The notes beneath the pieces are model-generated. The model saw only the letters and a list, made by a program, of their open reading frames with translations. It had not been told where the DNA came from and did not search any database. The translations under genes were made by a program, and so were the position numbers. Positions 47,014 to 59,029 of a stretch of DNA of 64,000 bases are shown in pieces (the stretch's first letter is position 1; every line of letters begins with the position of its first letter). The stretch comes from Aromatoleum diolicum (GTDB lineage Bacteria; Pseudomonadota; Gammaproteobacteria; Burkholderiales; Rhodocyclaceae), in NCBI RefSeq assembly GCF_012910955.1, contig NZ_WTVQ01000026.1:1-64000 (forward strand). The letters run 5' to 3'.

Positions 47014-47031
47014 AATCGCACACGCGCGATT
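47014..47031. promoter_or_regulatory. Inverted repeat in the kinase/regulator divergent region
   Basis: AATCGC (47014-47019) and GCGATT (47026-47031) are inverted 6-bp arms around 6 bp, near the middle of the 171-bp divergent region. A candidate site for the response regulator. Confidence 0.35.
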
Positions 47032-47070
47032 ACTCTGATATCGAAGTGGCTGGAGATGCTATGCAAAACA

Positions 47071-47076
47071 TATAAT
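47071..47076 (+). promoter_or_regulatory. -10 box of the histidine-kinase gene
   Basis: A perfect TATAAT 26 bp upstream of the kinase ATG in an AT-rich stretch. No convincing -35 box, as expected for an activator-dependent promoter. Confidence 0.5.
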
Positions 47077-47102
47077 CACGAAAATGCTCCAATGCGACCA
47101 AG

Positions 47103-48698
47103 ATGACTACTGAGCTGCAGTTCCTGCGCGAGGCACGAGACCGGGGTGACCTGGGGCCGTTGTTCGACGCGATGCTCGAAGGGATGGTTGTGCGTGACGG
47201 CGAGGGATGCATCCTGGCGTCGAATCGTGCGGCGAAGAAGATTCTTGGTCTGTCGGCCGCGGAGCTCAAGGGCCGCAGTCTCACAAGCCTGCCATTCGAA
47301 TATGTGCGCGAGGACGGCTCCCCGCTCCCCGTCGAGGAACATCCGGCTCTGTTTACGCTGCGTACGGGGGAGCCGCAAACGGCCGTGGTGATGGGCATTT
47401 TGCACCCGGGGCGCGAGACCGTGTGGATCCAGGCCAATAGTCAGCCGCTGCTGGACGGCACGGGAAAGGTCGCTGCCGTGGTAACCAGCTTTGCCGACAT
47501 CACGCCGATCAAGCGGGCAGAAGAGGCGTTGCGTGCGAGTGAGGCGCGCAACCGCACGCTGGCGGAAGCGATTGCCCAGTCGGGCTGCTCGGTCATCATC
47601 ACCGACCGCAGGGGGCGCATCGAATATGTAAATCCGGCCTGCTGCAAGGCCTATGGCTATTCCGAAGCCGAACTGCTTGGTGCCAATCCGAGCATCTTCA
47701 AGTCCGGCGAGACGACGCCGGAAGAATACGCGACGTTGTGGCGAACGATCCTATCCGGGCAGACCTGGCGTGGCGAGCTATCGAATCGTAGTCGGGACGG
47801 ACGGCTGATCCGCGAGGCGGTGGCGGTGTCGCCGGTGCGCGACGAGCACGGCGAAGTGCGCCACTTCGTGGCGCTCAAGGAAGACATCACGCAGTTGCGC
47901 GAGGAGGAGCGGCGCCGTCATGCATTGTTCGAGCGCGTTGCGCGGCTGGAACGCATGGAACTCGTCGCAACCCTCGCCGGCGGGATCGCACATGATTTCA
48001 ATAATGTGCTGGTGGCGGTCCTGGGATATTCCGAGCTCGCGGAAGGCTTGCTCAAGCAGGACGGACGCCTGCCGCGCGTGATCCACTACATCGAGGAAAT
48101 CCGCATCGCCGGTGCGCGGGCACGTGAACTCATCCAGCAACTACTCAACTTCAGCCGAGGCGGTGCCGTGCAGCCGCGTCTCACGCGGCTCGACGACATC
48201 GGGCGCGAGGCGGTGGGGCTGTTGCGCGCGACACTGCCGGATACGGTTGCGGTGGTGGCCGACATCGATGCCTCGTTGCCGCCCTTGTCGATCGACCCCG
48301 CGCATGTGCATCAGATCATGCTGAATCTGTTGATCAATGCGCGCGACGCGGTCAATGGCAAGGGCACGATCAGTTTGTCGGCGCGCCGTGTGTTCTTCGA
48401 TCGGACGCAGTCATGCGCTTCATGTCGCCGCGATTTCTCCGGTGAGTATGTCGCCATCACCGTTCGCGACGATGGTGCCGGCATCGCGCCGGAGCACCGC
48501 GAACGCTTGTTTGAGCCATTCTTCACGACGAAGGACGTGGGGCGTGGTACCGGCATGGGCCTCGCGGTGGTCCACGGCATGGCCCATCTTTACGACGGTC
48601 ACGTTCATCTGGAGTCAGCGACGGGCAAGGGAACAGCGGTGCAGGTGCTGTTGCCCGCCGACCTGATGCAGGGCAAGGTCCTGGCACCTGTCCCGTGA
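47103..48698 (+). CDS. Soluble PAS-PAS sensor histidine kinase with a CxxC insert
   Basis: 531 residues, no transmembrane segment, so it senses a cytosolic signal. PAS 1 spans about 18-140 and PAS 2 about 150-275 (ITDRRGRIEYVNPACCKAYGYSEAELLG in part). The dimerisation helix has LAGGIAHDFNNVL with phospho-acceptor His297. The ATPase domain has MLNLLINARDAVNGKGTI (N box), VRDDGAGIAPEHRERLFEPFFTTK (in part) and GTGMGLAVVHGM. Between the N and G1 boxes lies DRTQSCASCRRDFSGEY, a CxxC pair (Cys438, Cys441) that could respond to redox or metal. Divergent partner is the FixJ-type regulator; no neighbouring target operon reveals the signal. Confidence 0.93.
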   Translation: MTTELQFLREARDRGDLGPLFDAMLEGMVVRDGEGCILASNRAAKKILGLSAAELKGRSLTSLPFEYVREDGSPLPVEEHPALFTLRTGEPQTAVVMGILHPGRETVWIQANSQPLLDGTGKVAAVVTSFADITPIKRAEEALRASEARNRTLAEAIAQSGCSVIITDRRGRIEYVNPACCKAYGYSEAELLGANPSIFKSGETTPEEYATLWRTILSGQTWRGELSNRSRDGRLIREAVAVSPVRDEHGEVRHFVALKEDITQLREEERRRHALFERVARLERMELVATLAGGIAHDFNNVLVAVLGYSELAEGLLKQDGRLPRVIHYIEEIRIAGARARELIQQLLNFSRGGAVQPRLTRLDDIGREAVGLLRATLPDTVAVVADIDASLPPLSIDPAHVHQIMLNLLINARDAVNGKGTISLSARRVFFDRTQSCASCRRDFSGEYVAITVRDDGAGIAPEHRERLFEPFFTTKDVGRGTGMGLAVVHGMAHLYDGHVHLESATGKGTAVQVLLPADLMQGKVLAPVP

Positions 48699-48729
48699 CA
48701 GGCACGCGTGCCGAGCCAGCAAGAACCGC

Positions 48730-50618
<1,889 letters not shown>

Positions 50619-50661
50619 AGGCAGGGCGTCCCCGCCCGCGCGTTAGTCTGATTCAATCCAG

Positions 50662-50683
50662 ACGCCACCTTCGGGTGGCGTTT
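50662..50683 (+). terminator. Terminator hairpin after purB
   Basis: ACGCCACC (50662-50669) with a TTCG tetraloop and GGTGGCGT (50674-50681), then TTT and an AT-rich stretch. It lies 44 bp after purB and 27 bp before the next gene. Confidence 0.7.
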
Positions 50684-50709
50684 GCATTCATTCGATGGAA
50701 GGAGTGGCA

Positions 50710-51027
50710 ATGGCGTTTGCCGACAATCTCAAGCAGCTGCCCAAAGTGTCGCATCTGGCTGCGCTGAACCTGCTCGATGCGGGCGATGCCGTGGTGGCGA
50801 CGATCGAGAACAAGCCCGGTCAGGCCGGTTCGCTGGCAGTGTATAACCACATCGCCCAGCTGTATGGCGCGATCAATGCCGAAGCGGCGAAGAAGGGGCT
50901 GGAGTTGTATGCGGAACATACCGACGATGCGCGCGCGAATCCGGGCAAGCATCCGAACATCGACCGCCTGATCGGCCTGATCGAACGCGGTCAGGTGCTG
51001 CGCGTGAAGCAGGTGTTCGCGCTCTGA
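50710..51027 (+). CDS. DUF2322-like small cytosolic protein
   Basis: 105 residues from the ATG at 50710, with a good Shine-Dalgarno (gaaggag). AFADNLKQLPKVSHLAALNLLDAGDAVVATI, here split as FADNLKQLPKVSHLAALNLL and DAGDAVVATIENKPGQAGSL, then NHPI-like KHPNIDRLIGLIERGQ, look like the uncharacterised DUF2322 family as I recall it. Function is unknown; no catalytic motif, signal or membrane segment. It lies between the purB terminator and a REP-like element. Confidence 0.75.
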   Translation: MAFADNLKQLPKVSHLAALNLLDAGDAVVATIENKPGQAGSLAVYNHIAQLYGAINAEAAKKGLELYAEHTDDARANPGKHPNIDRLIGLIERGQVLRVKQVFAL

Positions 51028-51046
51028 GGTTCCTGGCAGGGCGATC

Positions 51047-51118
51047 GTAGGAGCGGCTTCAGCCGCGAACATAAGGTACTAAAAGAGCCTGAGGGTTCGC
51101 GGCTGAAGCCGCTCTACG
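51047..51118. repeat. REP-like inverted-repeat pair
   Basis: Left arm 51047-51070 is identical to the 24-mer at 4411-4434; the right arm 51095-51118 is its reverse complement with minor changes at the outer end. The 24-bp spacer differs from that of the first element. It lies at the 3' junction of convergent DUF2322-like and marC-family genes. Confidence 0.92.
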
Positions 51119-51158
51119 GAAAACATGTTTTGCAGGCGTCGATGCCCGAATATTGCGT

Positions 51159-51779
51159 TCAAGCTCCGCCGAGTTTGAAGAAGTCGCGGATGCCGAGCAT
51201 GCCGATCTGGAAGCCGATGGCGACCAGGATCAGGCCCATGAAGCGCGTGAAGATGCGCTCGACGCGCGGTGTGGCGAGGCGTTGCCGCACCAACGCGAGG
51301 CGTAGCGTGAGCCACAGGACCAGCGCACAGGCGATCGAGGCGAGCAGCGCGATCACCGGAAGGTAGAGGCGCGACGGGTAGGTGACCGATAGCGTGATCG
51401 CGGTGGTGATCGCGCCAGGGCCGGCCACCAGCGGCATCGCGAAGGGTACGAAGATGCGGTCGCGCGGGTCTTCCGGCGACGCTTCATCCTGCTGGATACC
51501 GCTGGGGCTGCCGCGCAGCATTTCGAGGCCGACGAGGATAATGACCAGGCCGCCCGCGGTGCGGAAGGCGTCCAGCGAGATGCCGAAGAGTTCCAGGATA
51601 TGCCGCCCGCCGAGGGCCGAACCGGCGAGGATCGCGAACACCGCGAAGCCGGCATGACTTGCGGCGCGCCGCTTGGCGTTGGCGGGCATGCCAACGACGA
51701 TGCCGAGGAAGAGCGGGGCGGCGACGATCGGGTTGGTGATCGCCAGGAGGCTGACGAAGGCTTGCAGGAACTCGTTCAT
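51159..51779 (-). CDS. MarC-family integral membrane protein (UPF0056)
   Basis: 206 residues, about six transmembrane helices. NPIVAAPLFLGIVVGMPAN (ITNP motif), AGGLVIILVGLEML and FVPFAMPLVAGPGAITTAI (in part PLVAGPGAI) are the family markers. The family was once thought to mediate antibiotic resistance; its transport function is unresolved. It starts 13 bp after the secF stop, so it is probably the last gene of the sec operon. Confidence 0.93.
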   Translation of the reverse strand: MNEFLQAFVSLLAITNPIVAAPLFLGIVVGMPANAKRRAASHAGFAVFAILAGSALGGRHILELFGISLDAFRTAGGLVIILVGLEMLRGSPSGIQQDEASPEDPRDRIFVPFAMPLVAGPGAITTAITLSVTYPSRLYLPVIALLASIACALVLWLTLRLALVRQRLATPRVERIFTRFMGLILVAIGFQIGMLGIRDFFKLGGA

Positions 51780-51792
51780 CGCCGCCCAGCCG

Positions 51793-52725
51793 TCAGACGA
51801 CCGCCTCTTCCTTTTCCTTTTTCGGCTTGATGAACTGCTCGCGCGATACGCCGAGCCACATCACCAGCGGACTGGCAACCAGCACCGACGAATAGATGCC
51901 GAACAGGATGCCGATGGTCAGTGCCATCGCGAAGTAGTGCAGGGTTTCGCCGCCGAACAGCAGCATCGCGAGCACCATCATCTGGGTGCTGCCGTGGGTG
52001 ATCACGGTGCGTGAAATGGTCGAGGTGATCGCGTGATCGAGCACTTCGGGCGTCGTCATGTTGCGTTTTTTCTTGAAGGTCTCGCGCACGCGGTCGAAGA
52101 CCACCACCGATTCATTGACCGAGTAACCCAGCACCGCCAGCACCGCAGCCAGTACCGCCAGCGAGAACTCCCACTGGAAGAACGCGAAGAAGCCCAGGAT
52201 GATGACGACGTCGTGAAGGTTGGCGATGATCGCGGAGACGGCGAAACGCCATTCGAAGCGCATCGCCAGATAGAGGACGATACCGAAAATCACCAGCAGC
52301 AGTGCCATCGATCCGTCGGCGGCGAGTTCCTTGCCGACCTGCGGGCCGACGAACTCGACCCGCCGCAGTTCCGGTGCGGCGCCACCGACCGATTGCAGGG
52401 TGCTCATCGCACGTTCCGACATCCGTGTTGCGTCGAGATCGTCGCGGTTGGGCAAGCGAATCAGCACATCGCGCGCGCTGCCGAAGTTCTGCACCTGGGC
52501 GTCAGGGTAGCCATTGGCGGCGAACGCGTTACGGATCGGTTCAAGCTGCGGTGCTTCCGTATAACTCACTTCGATCAGCGTGCCGCCGGTGAATTCCACC
52601 GACAGATGCAGGCCGCGCGTCGCAAGGAAGAACACCGCCAGCAAGAACGTGATCAACGAAATGATGTTGAACGTCAGTGCATGACGCATGAACGGGATGT
52701 CTTTCTTGATGCGGAAAAATTCCAT
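51793..52725 (-). CDS. secF: SecF, Sec translocase accessory membrane protein
   Basis: 310 residues, six transmembrane helices with a periplasmic domain after the first. LSVEFTGGTLIEVSY (FTGG motif), RVEFVGPQVGKELA, VIILGFFAFFQWEFSL, VLAVLGYSVNESVVVFDRVRE (in part) and STISRTVITHGSTQM match SecF. With SecD and YajC it uses proton-motive force to pull exported proteins forward. It is 67 bp downstream of secD; a small hairpin lies in the gap. Confidence 0.98.
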   Translation of the reverse strand: MEFFRIKKDIPFMRHALTFNIISLITFLLAVFFLATRGLHLSVEFTGGTLIEVSYTEAPQLEPIRNAFAANGYPDAQVQNFGSARDVLIRLPNRDDLDATRMSERAMSTLQSVGGAAPELRRVEFVGPQVGKELAADGSMALLLVIFGIVLYLAMRFEWRFAVSAIIANLHDVVIILGFFAFFQWEFSLAVLAAVLAVLGYSVNESVVVFDRVRETFKKKRNMTTPEVLDHAITSTISRTVITHGSTQMMVLAMLLFGGETLHYFAMALTIGILFGIYSSVLVASPLVMWLGVSREQFIKPKKEKEEAVV

Positions 52726-52751
52726 TTTTCAGCCTTTTCTTGTCGCGTCGG

Positions 52752-52771
52752 GGGGCGCCATGCGGCACCCC
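52752..52771 (-). other. Small hairpin between secD and secF
   Basis: GGGGCGCC (52752-52759) and GGCACCCC (52764-52771) form an 8-bp stem with one G-T pair and a 4-base loop. There is no T-tract on the minus-strand transcript, so it may tune the SecD:SecF ratio rather than terminate. Confidence 0.35.
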
Positions 52772-52792
52772 TTTGTCTTTACGTGCGCAGGT

Positions 52793-54652
52793 TCAGTTAC
52801 CCGGTTTCCAGATCTGGCCGATCGACAGCGACTCGACCTTGCGGCGGCGTCCGTAGATCAGGTTTACCAGCATCCGCGAGATCAGGATGGCGCTGAACAT
52901 CGAAGTGAGAATGCCGAGGCAGTGCACCACGGCGAAGCCGCGCACCGGGCCCGACCCGAAGACCAGCAGCGCGATACCGGCGATCAGCGTGGTGATGTTG
53001 GAGTCGAGAATGGTGTCGAAGGCACGTTCGTAGCCGGCGTGGATCGCCGCCTGCGGCGAGACGCCGTTGCGCAGCTCCTCGCGGATGCGTTCGTTGATCA
53101 GCACGTTGGCATCGATCGCCATACCGAGGGTCAGCGCCATCGCCGCAATGCCCGGCAGCGTCAGCGTCGCCTGCAGCAGCGACAGCAGCGCGACCAGCAG
53201 CAGCAGGTTGGCGGCGAGTGCGATCACCGACACGATGCCGAAGAGCGCGTAGTAAATGCTCATGAACACGGCAATCGCGACGAAGCCCCACAGGGTCGAC
53301 TGGAAGCCTTTCGCGATGTTGTCGGCGCCTAGGCTTGGGCCGACGGTGCGCTCCTCGATGATTTCCATCGGCGCGGCGAGACTGCCGGCGCGCAGCAGCA
53401 GTGCGACGTCGTTGGCTTCGGTGGTGGTCATGCGGCCGGAAATCTGCACGCGACCGCCGCCGATTTCGCTGCGGATCACCGGGGCCGTGACGACTTCGCC
53501 CTTGCCCTTTTCGATCAGCAGGATCGCCATGCGCTTGCCGACATTCTCGCGCGTGATGTCGCGGAAGATGCGGCTGCCGGCGGCGTCCAGCGTCAAATGC
53601 ACGGCCGCCTCGTTGGTCTGACCGTCGAAGCCGGGCTGGGCGTCGGTGAGACGGTCGCCCGTCAGTACCACCTGGTTGCGCACCAGCACCGGCGAGCCGC
53701 CGCGTTCATTATAGAGTTCGGTGCCGAAGGGCACGCTGCCGGCCAGTGCCGATTCGAGAGCGCCCGGGGTCTCGTCGACCAGACGCACTTCGAGGGTGGC
53801 GGTGCGACCGAGGATGTCCTTGGCCTTGGCGACGTCCTGCACGCCGGGCAGCTGCACGACGATGCGGTCGAGGCCTTGCTGCTGGATCACCGGTTCGGCG
53901 ACGCCGAGTTCGTTGATGCGGTTGTGCAGCGTGGTGATGTTCTGCTTGATCGCGAAGTCGCGGATGTTCTTCTGCGCGATCTGGCCCAGCGTGGCGACGA
54001 GTTTCAGGTCGTCGCTGCCATCGTCACGGTCGGCCAGTTGCAGATCGGAGGTGCTGCCCTGGATCGCCTTGCGCGCGGCGTCGCGCTGGGCAGCATCGCG
54101 GAAGCGCAGTTGCACGTTGTTGCCTTCGCGGGTGATGCCCGCGTGGCGCACGTTCTTGTCGCGCATCAGGGTGCGCATGTCGGCTGCGATGGCATCGAGC
54201 CGCTTGGTGATTGCACCGGGCATATCGACTTCGAGCAGGAAGTGTACCCCGCCGCGCAGGTCCAGGCCGAGGTACATCGGCAGCGCATGGATCGCGGTCA
54301 GCCAGTTTGGCGAGGCCGACAGCAGGTTGAGAGCGACGACGTAGGACGGGTCGCGCGGGTCGGGGTTGAGGCGCTTCTCGATCGCATCCTTGGCGCGTAG
54401 TTGCGCGTCACTGGTGGCGACGCGTACGCGGATGCTGTTGGCGTCCGTGAACAGGCCGGTGTGCTGGATCTGTGCGTCGCTCAGCGCTTGCTCGATGGTG
54501 CCGCTCAGCGCAGCGTCGAGCTTGAGGGTGGCTTTGCCGCTGGAAACCTGAACTGCGGGCACTTCACCGTAGAAGTTGGGAAGGGTGTAGATCAGGCCGA
54601 AGAACAGGACCAGACCAATAAGGATGTTCTTCCAGAGCGGATAGCGGTTCAT
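52793..54652 (-). CDS. secD: SecD, Sec translocase accessory membrane protein
   Basis: 619 residues from the ATG at 54652. MNRYPLWKNILIGLVLF gives TM1, then the periplasmic P1 domain, LGLDLRGGVHFLLEVDM (D1 motif), DRIVVQLPGVQDVAKAKDILG (in part), and the C-terminal TM block with ALTLGMAIDANVLINERIRE. It forms the SecDF motor. Upstream yajC is 85 bp away in the usual yajC-secD-secF order. Confidence 0.98.
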   Translation of the reverse strand: MNRYPLWKNILIGLVLFFGLIYTLPNFYGEVPAVQVSSGKATLKLDAALSGTIEQALSDAQIQHTGLFTDANSIRVRVATSDAQLRAKDAIEKRLNPDPRDPSYVVALNLLSASPNWLTAIHALPMYLGLDLRGGVHFLLEVDMPGAITKRLDAIAADMRTLMRDKNVRHAGITREGNNVQLRFRDAAQRDAARKAIQGSTSDLQLADRDDGSDDLKLVATLGQIAQKNIRDFAIKQNITTLHNRINELGVAEPVIQQQGLDRIVVQLPGVQDVAKAKDILGRTATLEVRLVDETPGALESALAGSVPFGTELYNERGGSPVLVRNQVVLTGDRLTDAQPGFDGQTNEAAVHLTLDAAGSRIFRDITRENVGKRMAILLIEKGKGEVVTAPVIRSEIGGGRVQISGRMTTTEANDVALLLRAGSLAAPMEIIEERTVGPSLGADNIAKGFQSTLWGFVAIAVFMSIYYALFGIVSVIALAANLLLLVALLSLLQATLTLPGIAAMALTLGMAIDANVLINERIREELRNGVSPQAAIHAGYERAFDTILDSNITTLIAGIALLVFGSGPVRGFAVVHCLGILTSMFSAILISRMLVNLIYGRRRKVESLSIGQIWKPGN

Positions 54653-54737
54653 GACTTGGGTCGACAGAAGTGGGGAGCGGGAAGGGGTGTTGCAGGTGCG
54701 CGGCGCGGACAAATTCCGTGCGCCGCGCAAGCCGACC

Positions 54738-55064
54738 TCACAGGGTCTTCAGCGTGCCCTTCGGCAGCACGGTAGCAACCGCCTGGTTCTGCACAACGAT
54801 GTTGACGTTGTCAGCGATTTCGACGTGCAGGAAGTTATCGCCAACCTGGGTCACGCGACCGGCGATGCCGCCCTGGGTGACGATCTCGTCGCCCTTCGCA
54901 AGCGCGGAGACCATGGCCTTGTGTTCCTTTGCACGCTTCATTTGCGGGCGGATCATCAGGAACCACAGGACGATGAACATCAGGATCAGCGGCAGCATGC
55001 CCATCAGGCCACCAGTGGGATCGCTGGCAGCGGCTGCCTGGGCGTAGGCGTTGGAAATAAACAC
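54738..55064 (-). CDS. yajC: YajC, SecDF-associated membrane protein
   Basis: 108 residues: one transmembrane helix (MLPLILMFIVLWFLMIRPQ) ending in the conserved RPQMKRAKEH, then a small cytosolic domain with GDEIVTQGGIAGRV and NVNIVVQNQAVATVLPKGT. It is part of the SecDF-YajC complex. It lies between tgt and secD in the conserved queA-tgt-yajC-secDF order. Confidence 0.97.
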   Translation of the reverse strand: MFISNAYAQAAAASDPTGGLMGMLPLILMFIVLWFLMIRPQMKRAKEHKAMVSALAKGDEIVTQGGIAGRVTQVGDNFLHVEIADNVNIVVQNQAVATVLPKGTLKTL

Positions 55065-55144
55065 TTGTTGTAACTCCGAGTGGTTGCTTAAAACGTTTGA
55101 TTATAGCAGTAGCACAAATCGCGCTCGTGACACTGCGTCCGGGC

Positions 55145-57293
<2,149 letters not shown>

Positions 57294-57297
57294 ATGC

Positions 57298-57327
57298 TTG
57301 CCGCTAGCGGGGGGTTTCGTGGATAAT
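57298..57327 (+). promoter_or_regulatory. Promoter of tRNA-Leu
   Basis: TTGCCG (57298-57303), 18 bp, GATAAT (57322-57327), 14 bp upstream of the mature tRNA 5' end. Confidence 0.55.
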
Positions 57328-57341
57328 GCGGCGCTTCCCTA

Positions 57342-57428
57342 GCCGGGATGGCGGAATCGGTAGACGCAGCGGACTCAAAATCCGCCGGTGGTGACACTGT
57401 GAGGGTTCGAGTCCCTCTCCCGGCACCA
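57342..57428 (+). tRNA. tRNA-Leu (anticodon CAA)
   Basis: 87 nt class II tRNA. Acceptor stem GCCGGGA (57342-57348) pairs with TCCCGGC, with encoded ACCA at 57425-57428. The anticodon stem GCGGA/TCCGC encloses the loop CTCAAAA, giving anticodon CAA for UUG codons. A variable arm (GGTGGTGACACTGTGAG region) and T-arm GGTTCGAGTCC complete the cloverleaf. Confidence 0.97.
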
Positions 57429-57844
57429 GTCAATTCAGACTGGAAAGCGCAGCAAAGCGGCGGATTCTAGCAGAGTTCGCCACACCGGAAGGCGGCGTCC
57501 GCCACTCCGGTACGGGCTGCGAGCGGTTTCTCCCCATCTTTTCCGATCGTGCGTCTGCCGCCAGTTCGCCGTGTTTACCTGCGACCCTGCCCATTGTTGC
57601 GGCTCCGATGCGATTTCAGTGCATCGGTCCGCGATGCTGCGCGCGGATGATGGCCGATGTTGCCGGACTTTACGATGCCGACCGGGTGAGGATGTCGCCA
57701 CAAACCGAGCATTCAGGTTCTATAGAGTTCTGAAAAAGCTGAATCAAGCTCAGGTTGACTCATGTTTGTTGATTGCGATTCCGGCTTTAAGCTTTTCTCT
57801 GCGGCCCGGTGTTCCGGACCTGTCATGAGCAAAGGAGAAGCATT
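57429..57844. other. 416-bp region without a recognisable gene
   Basis: Between tRNA-Leu and the HPF-like gene. Short open frames exist on both strands but none has a start signal, family similarity or biased composition. The left part holds a GC-rich hairpin (57484-57511), the right part becomes AT-richer toward the Shine-Dalgarno aaaggagaag of the next gene. A TTGACT at 57755 has no -10 partner at normal spacing. Confidence 0.6.
57484..57511 (+). other. Hairpin downstream of tRNA-Leu
   Basis: ACCGGA...TCCGGT outer and GGCGG...CCGCC inner pairs (57484-57511) make an interrupted 11-bp stem with a 3-base loop, 56 bp after the tRNA. No T-tract follows; it may act in 3' processing or partial termination. 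Confidence 0.4.
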
Positions 57845-58198
57845 ATGCGAATCGATCTGCAATGTACTGATGGCGAAACCCCGGTCGGTCTGCGCGATTA
57901 CGTGGCGCGGCGGATGCGTTTCGCGATCGGCCGCTTCCGCGATCACATCCAGTGGGCGCGAATCAAGGTGGCCGACGTCAACGGCCCGCGCGGCGGAGTG
58001 GACAAGCGTTGTGTGGTACAACTGCGGCTACGTAACCGTCCGGACGTCATTTTTGCGATCACCGAGGTGGAAGCGCGTTCCGCAGTGGACCGCGCGGCGG
58101 ACCGCGTTGCACAGGTGTTGACGCGCCGTCTCGGACGGCAACGGCGAATCATTCGCGAACCGGCACTAACGCCGGAGGTCGTACTTGCAGGAGCGTGA
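57845..58198 (+). CDS. HPF/RaiA-like small ribosome-associated protein
   Basis: 117 residues with a strong Shine-Dalgarno. The strand-helix pattern MRIDLQCTDGETPVGLRDYVARRM, IQWARIKVADVNGPRGGVDKRCVVQL and VEARSAVDRAADRVAQVLTRRLG (each quoted in part) resembles the beta-alpha-beta-beta-beta-alpha fold of short hibernation factors. The protein is very Arg-rich (pI high), fitting rRNA binding. It lacks the long C-terminal dimerisation domain. The assignment is by pattern, and an unrelated basic protein is possible. It is 42 bp upstream of the Bax-inhibitor gene. Confidence 0.6.
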   Translation: MRIDLQCTDGETPVGLRDYVARRMRFAIGRFRDHIQWARIKVADVNGPRGGVDKRCVVQLRLRNRPDVIFAITEVEARSAVDRAADRVAQVLTRRLGRQRRIIREPALTPEVVLAGA

Positions 58199-58240
58199 GA
58201 CCTCGCGCAGTCAAAATTCGAACAGAGGAGCAAGAATTCA

Positions 58241-58906
58241 ATGGAAAACCGCATCGCTACCATGACCCGGACGGAGGCTTCGGTCCTCTCGACCAACCGG
58301 GTCGTTCGCAATACCTACATGCTGCTGTCGCTGACGCTGGCGTTCTCGGCGCTGACAGCCGGCCTGTCGATGGCTATGGGGCTGCCGCATCCGGGCCTGA
58401 TCATCACGCTGGTGGGTTACTTCGGCCTGCTGTTCCTGACGACGAAGTTCCGCGACAGCGGCCTGGGCGTGCTGTTTGTCTTTGCGTTGACCGGCTTCAT
58501 GGGCTTCACGCTGGGGCCGATCATCTCGAAGTATCTGTCACTGCCCAACGGCCATATGGTCGTGATGCAGGCGATGGGCGGCACGGCGGCGATCTTCCTC
58601 GGCCTGTCGGCTTACGCGCTGACTACCCGCAAGGATTTCTCCTTCATGGGCGGGTTCCTGATGGTCGGCATCCTGGTTGCCTTCCTTGCCGGTCTCGGGG
58701 CGGTGTTCTTCGAGATGCCGGGGTTGTCGCTGGCGGTCTCGGCGATGTTCGTGCTGCTGATGTCCGGCCTCATCCTGTATGAGACCAGCAACATCATCCA
58801 CGGCGGCGAAACCAACTACGTGATGGCGACCGTGACGCTGTACGTGACGATCTACAACCTCTTCACCAGCCTGCTGCACCTGCTGGGGGTGATGAACGAC
58901 GACTGA
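58241..58906 (+). CDS. Bax inhibitor-1/YccA family membrane protein
   Basis: 221 residues with seven transmembrane helices. VLSTNRVVRNTYMLLSLTLAFSALTAGLS (in part) begins the domain; SGLILYETSNIIHGGETNYV and the terminal ATVTLYVTIYNLFTSLLHLLG are the BI-1 signature, with Asp/Glu sensor residues. E. coli YccA modulates FtsH; other members are pH-gated calcium leaks. Shine-Dalgarno agaggag upstream. A hairpin terminator follows. Confidence 0.95.
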   Translation: MENRIATMTRTEASVLSTNRVVRNTYMLLSLTLAFSALTAGLSMAMGLPHPGLIITLVGYFGLLFLTTKFRDSGLGVLFVFALTGFMGFTLGPIISKYLSLPNGHMVVMQAMGGTAAIFLGLSAYALTTRKDFSFMGGFLMVGILVAFLAGLGAVFFEMPGLSLAVSAMFVLLMSGLILYETSNIIHGGETNYVMATVTLYVTIYNLFTSLLHLLGVMNDD

Positions 58907-58946
58907 TTCCATCCCCGCCAGTCAGTGCGGGGAGAGGATGGCCGGG

Positions 58947-58980
58947 ACGGGGTGGTTCGCGCAGGCGGGCCACCCCGTTT
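58947..58980. terminator. Terminator between convergent Bax-inhibitor and P-type ATPase genes
   Basis: ACGGGGTGG (58947-58955) pairs with CCACCCCGT (58970-58978), followed by TTGTCTTG on the plus strand. It sits 40 bp after the Bax-inhibitor stop and 50 bp before the ATPase stop. Confidence 0.7.
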
Positions 58981-59029
58981 GTCTTGTTCGCATCGTTCGG
59001 CACCGGCGCGACCTGCCGTGGGGCGATGT

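Noticed and set aside
48701-48712. 12-bp perfect palindrome GGCACGCGTGCC between the kinase and apaG
   Set aside because: Too short and without T-tract or spacing cues to call a terminator or operator; plausible by chance at this GC content.
57435-57701. 88-codon minus-strand open frame after tRNA-Leu
   Set aside because: No ribosome-binding site, Arg/Ser-rich composition, no recognisable family.
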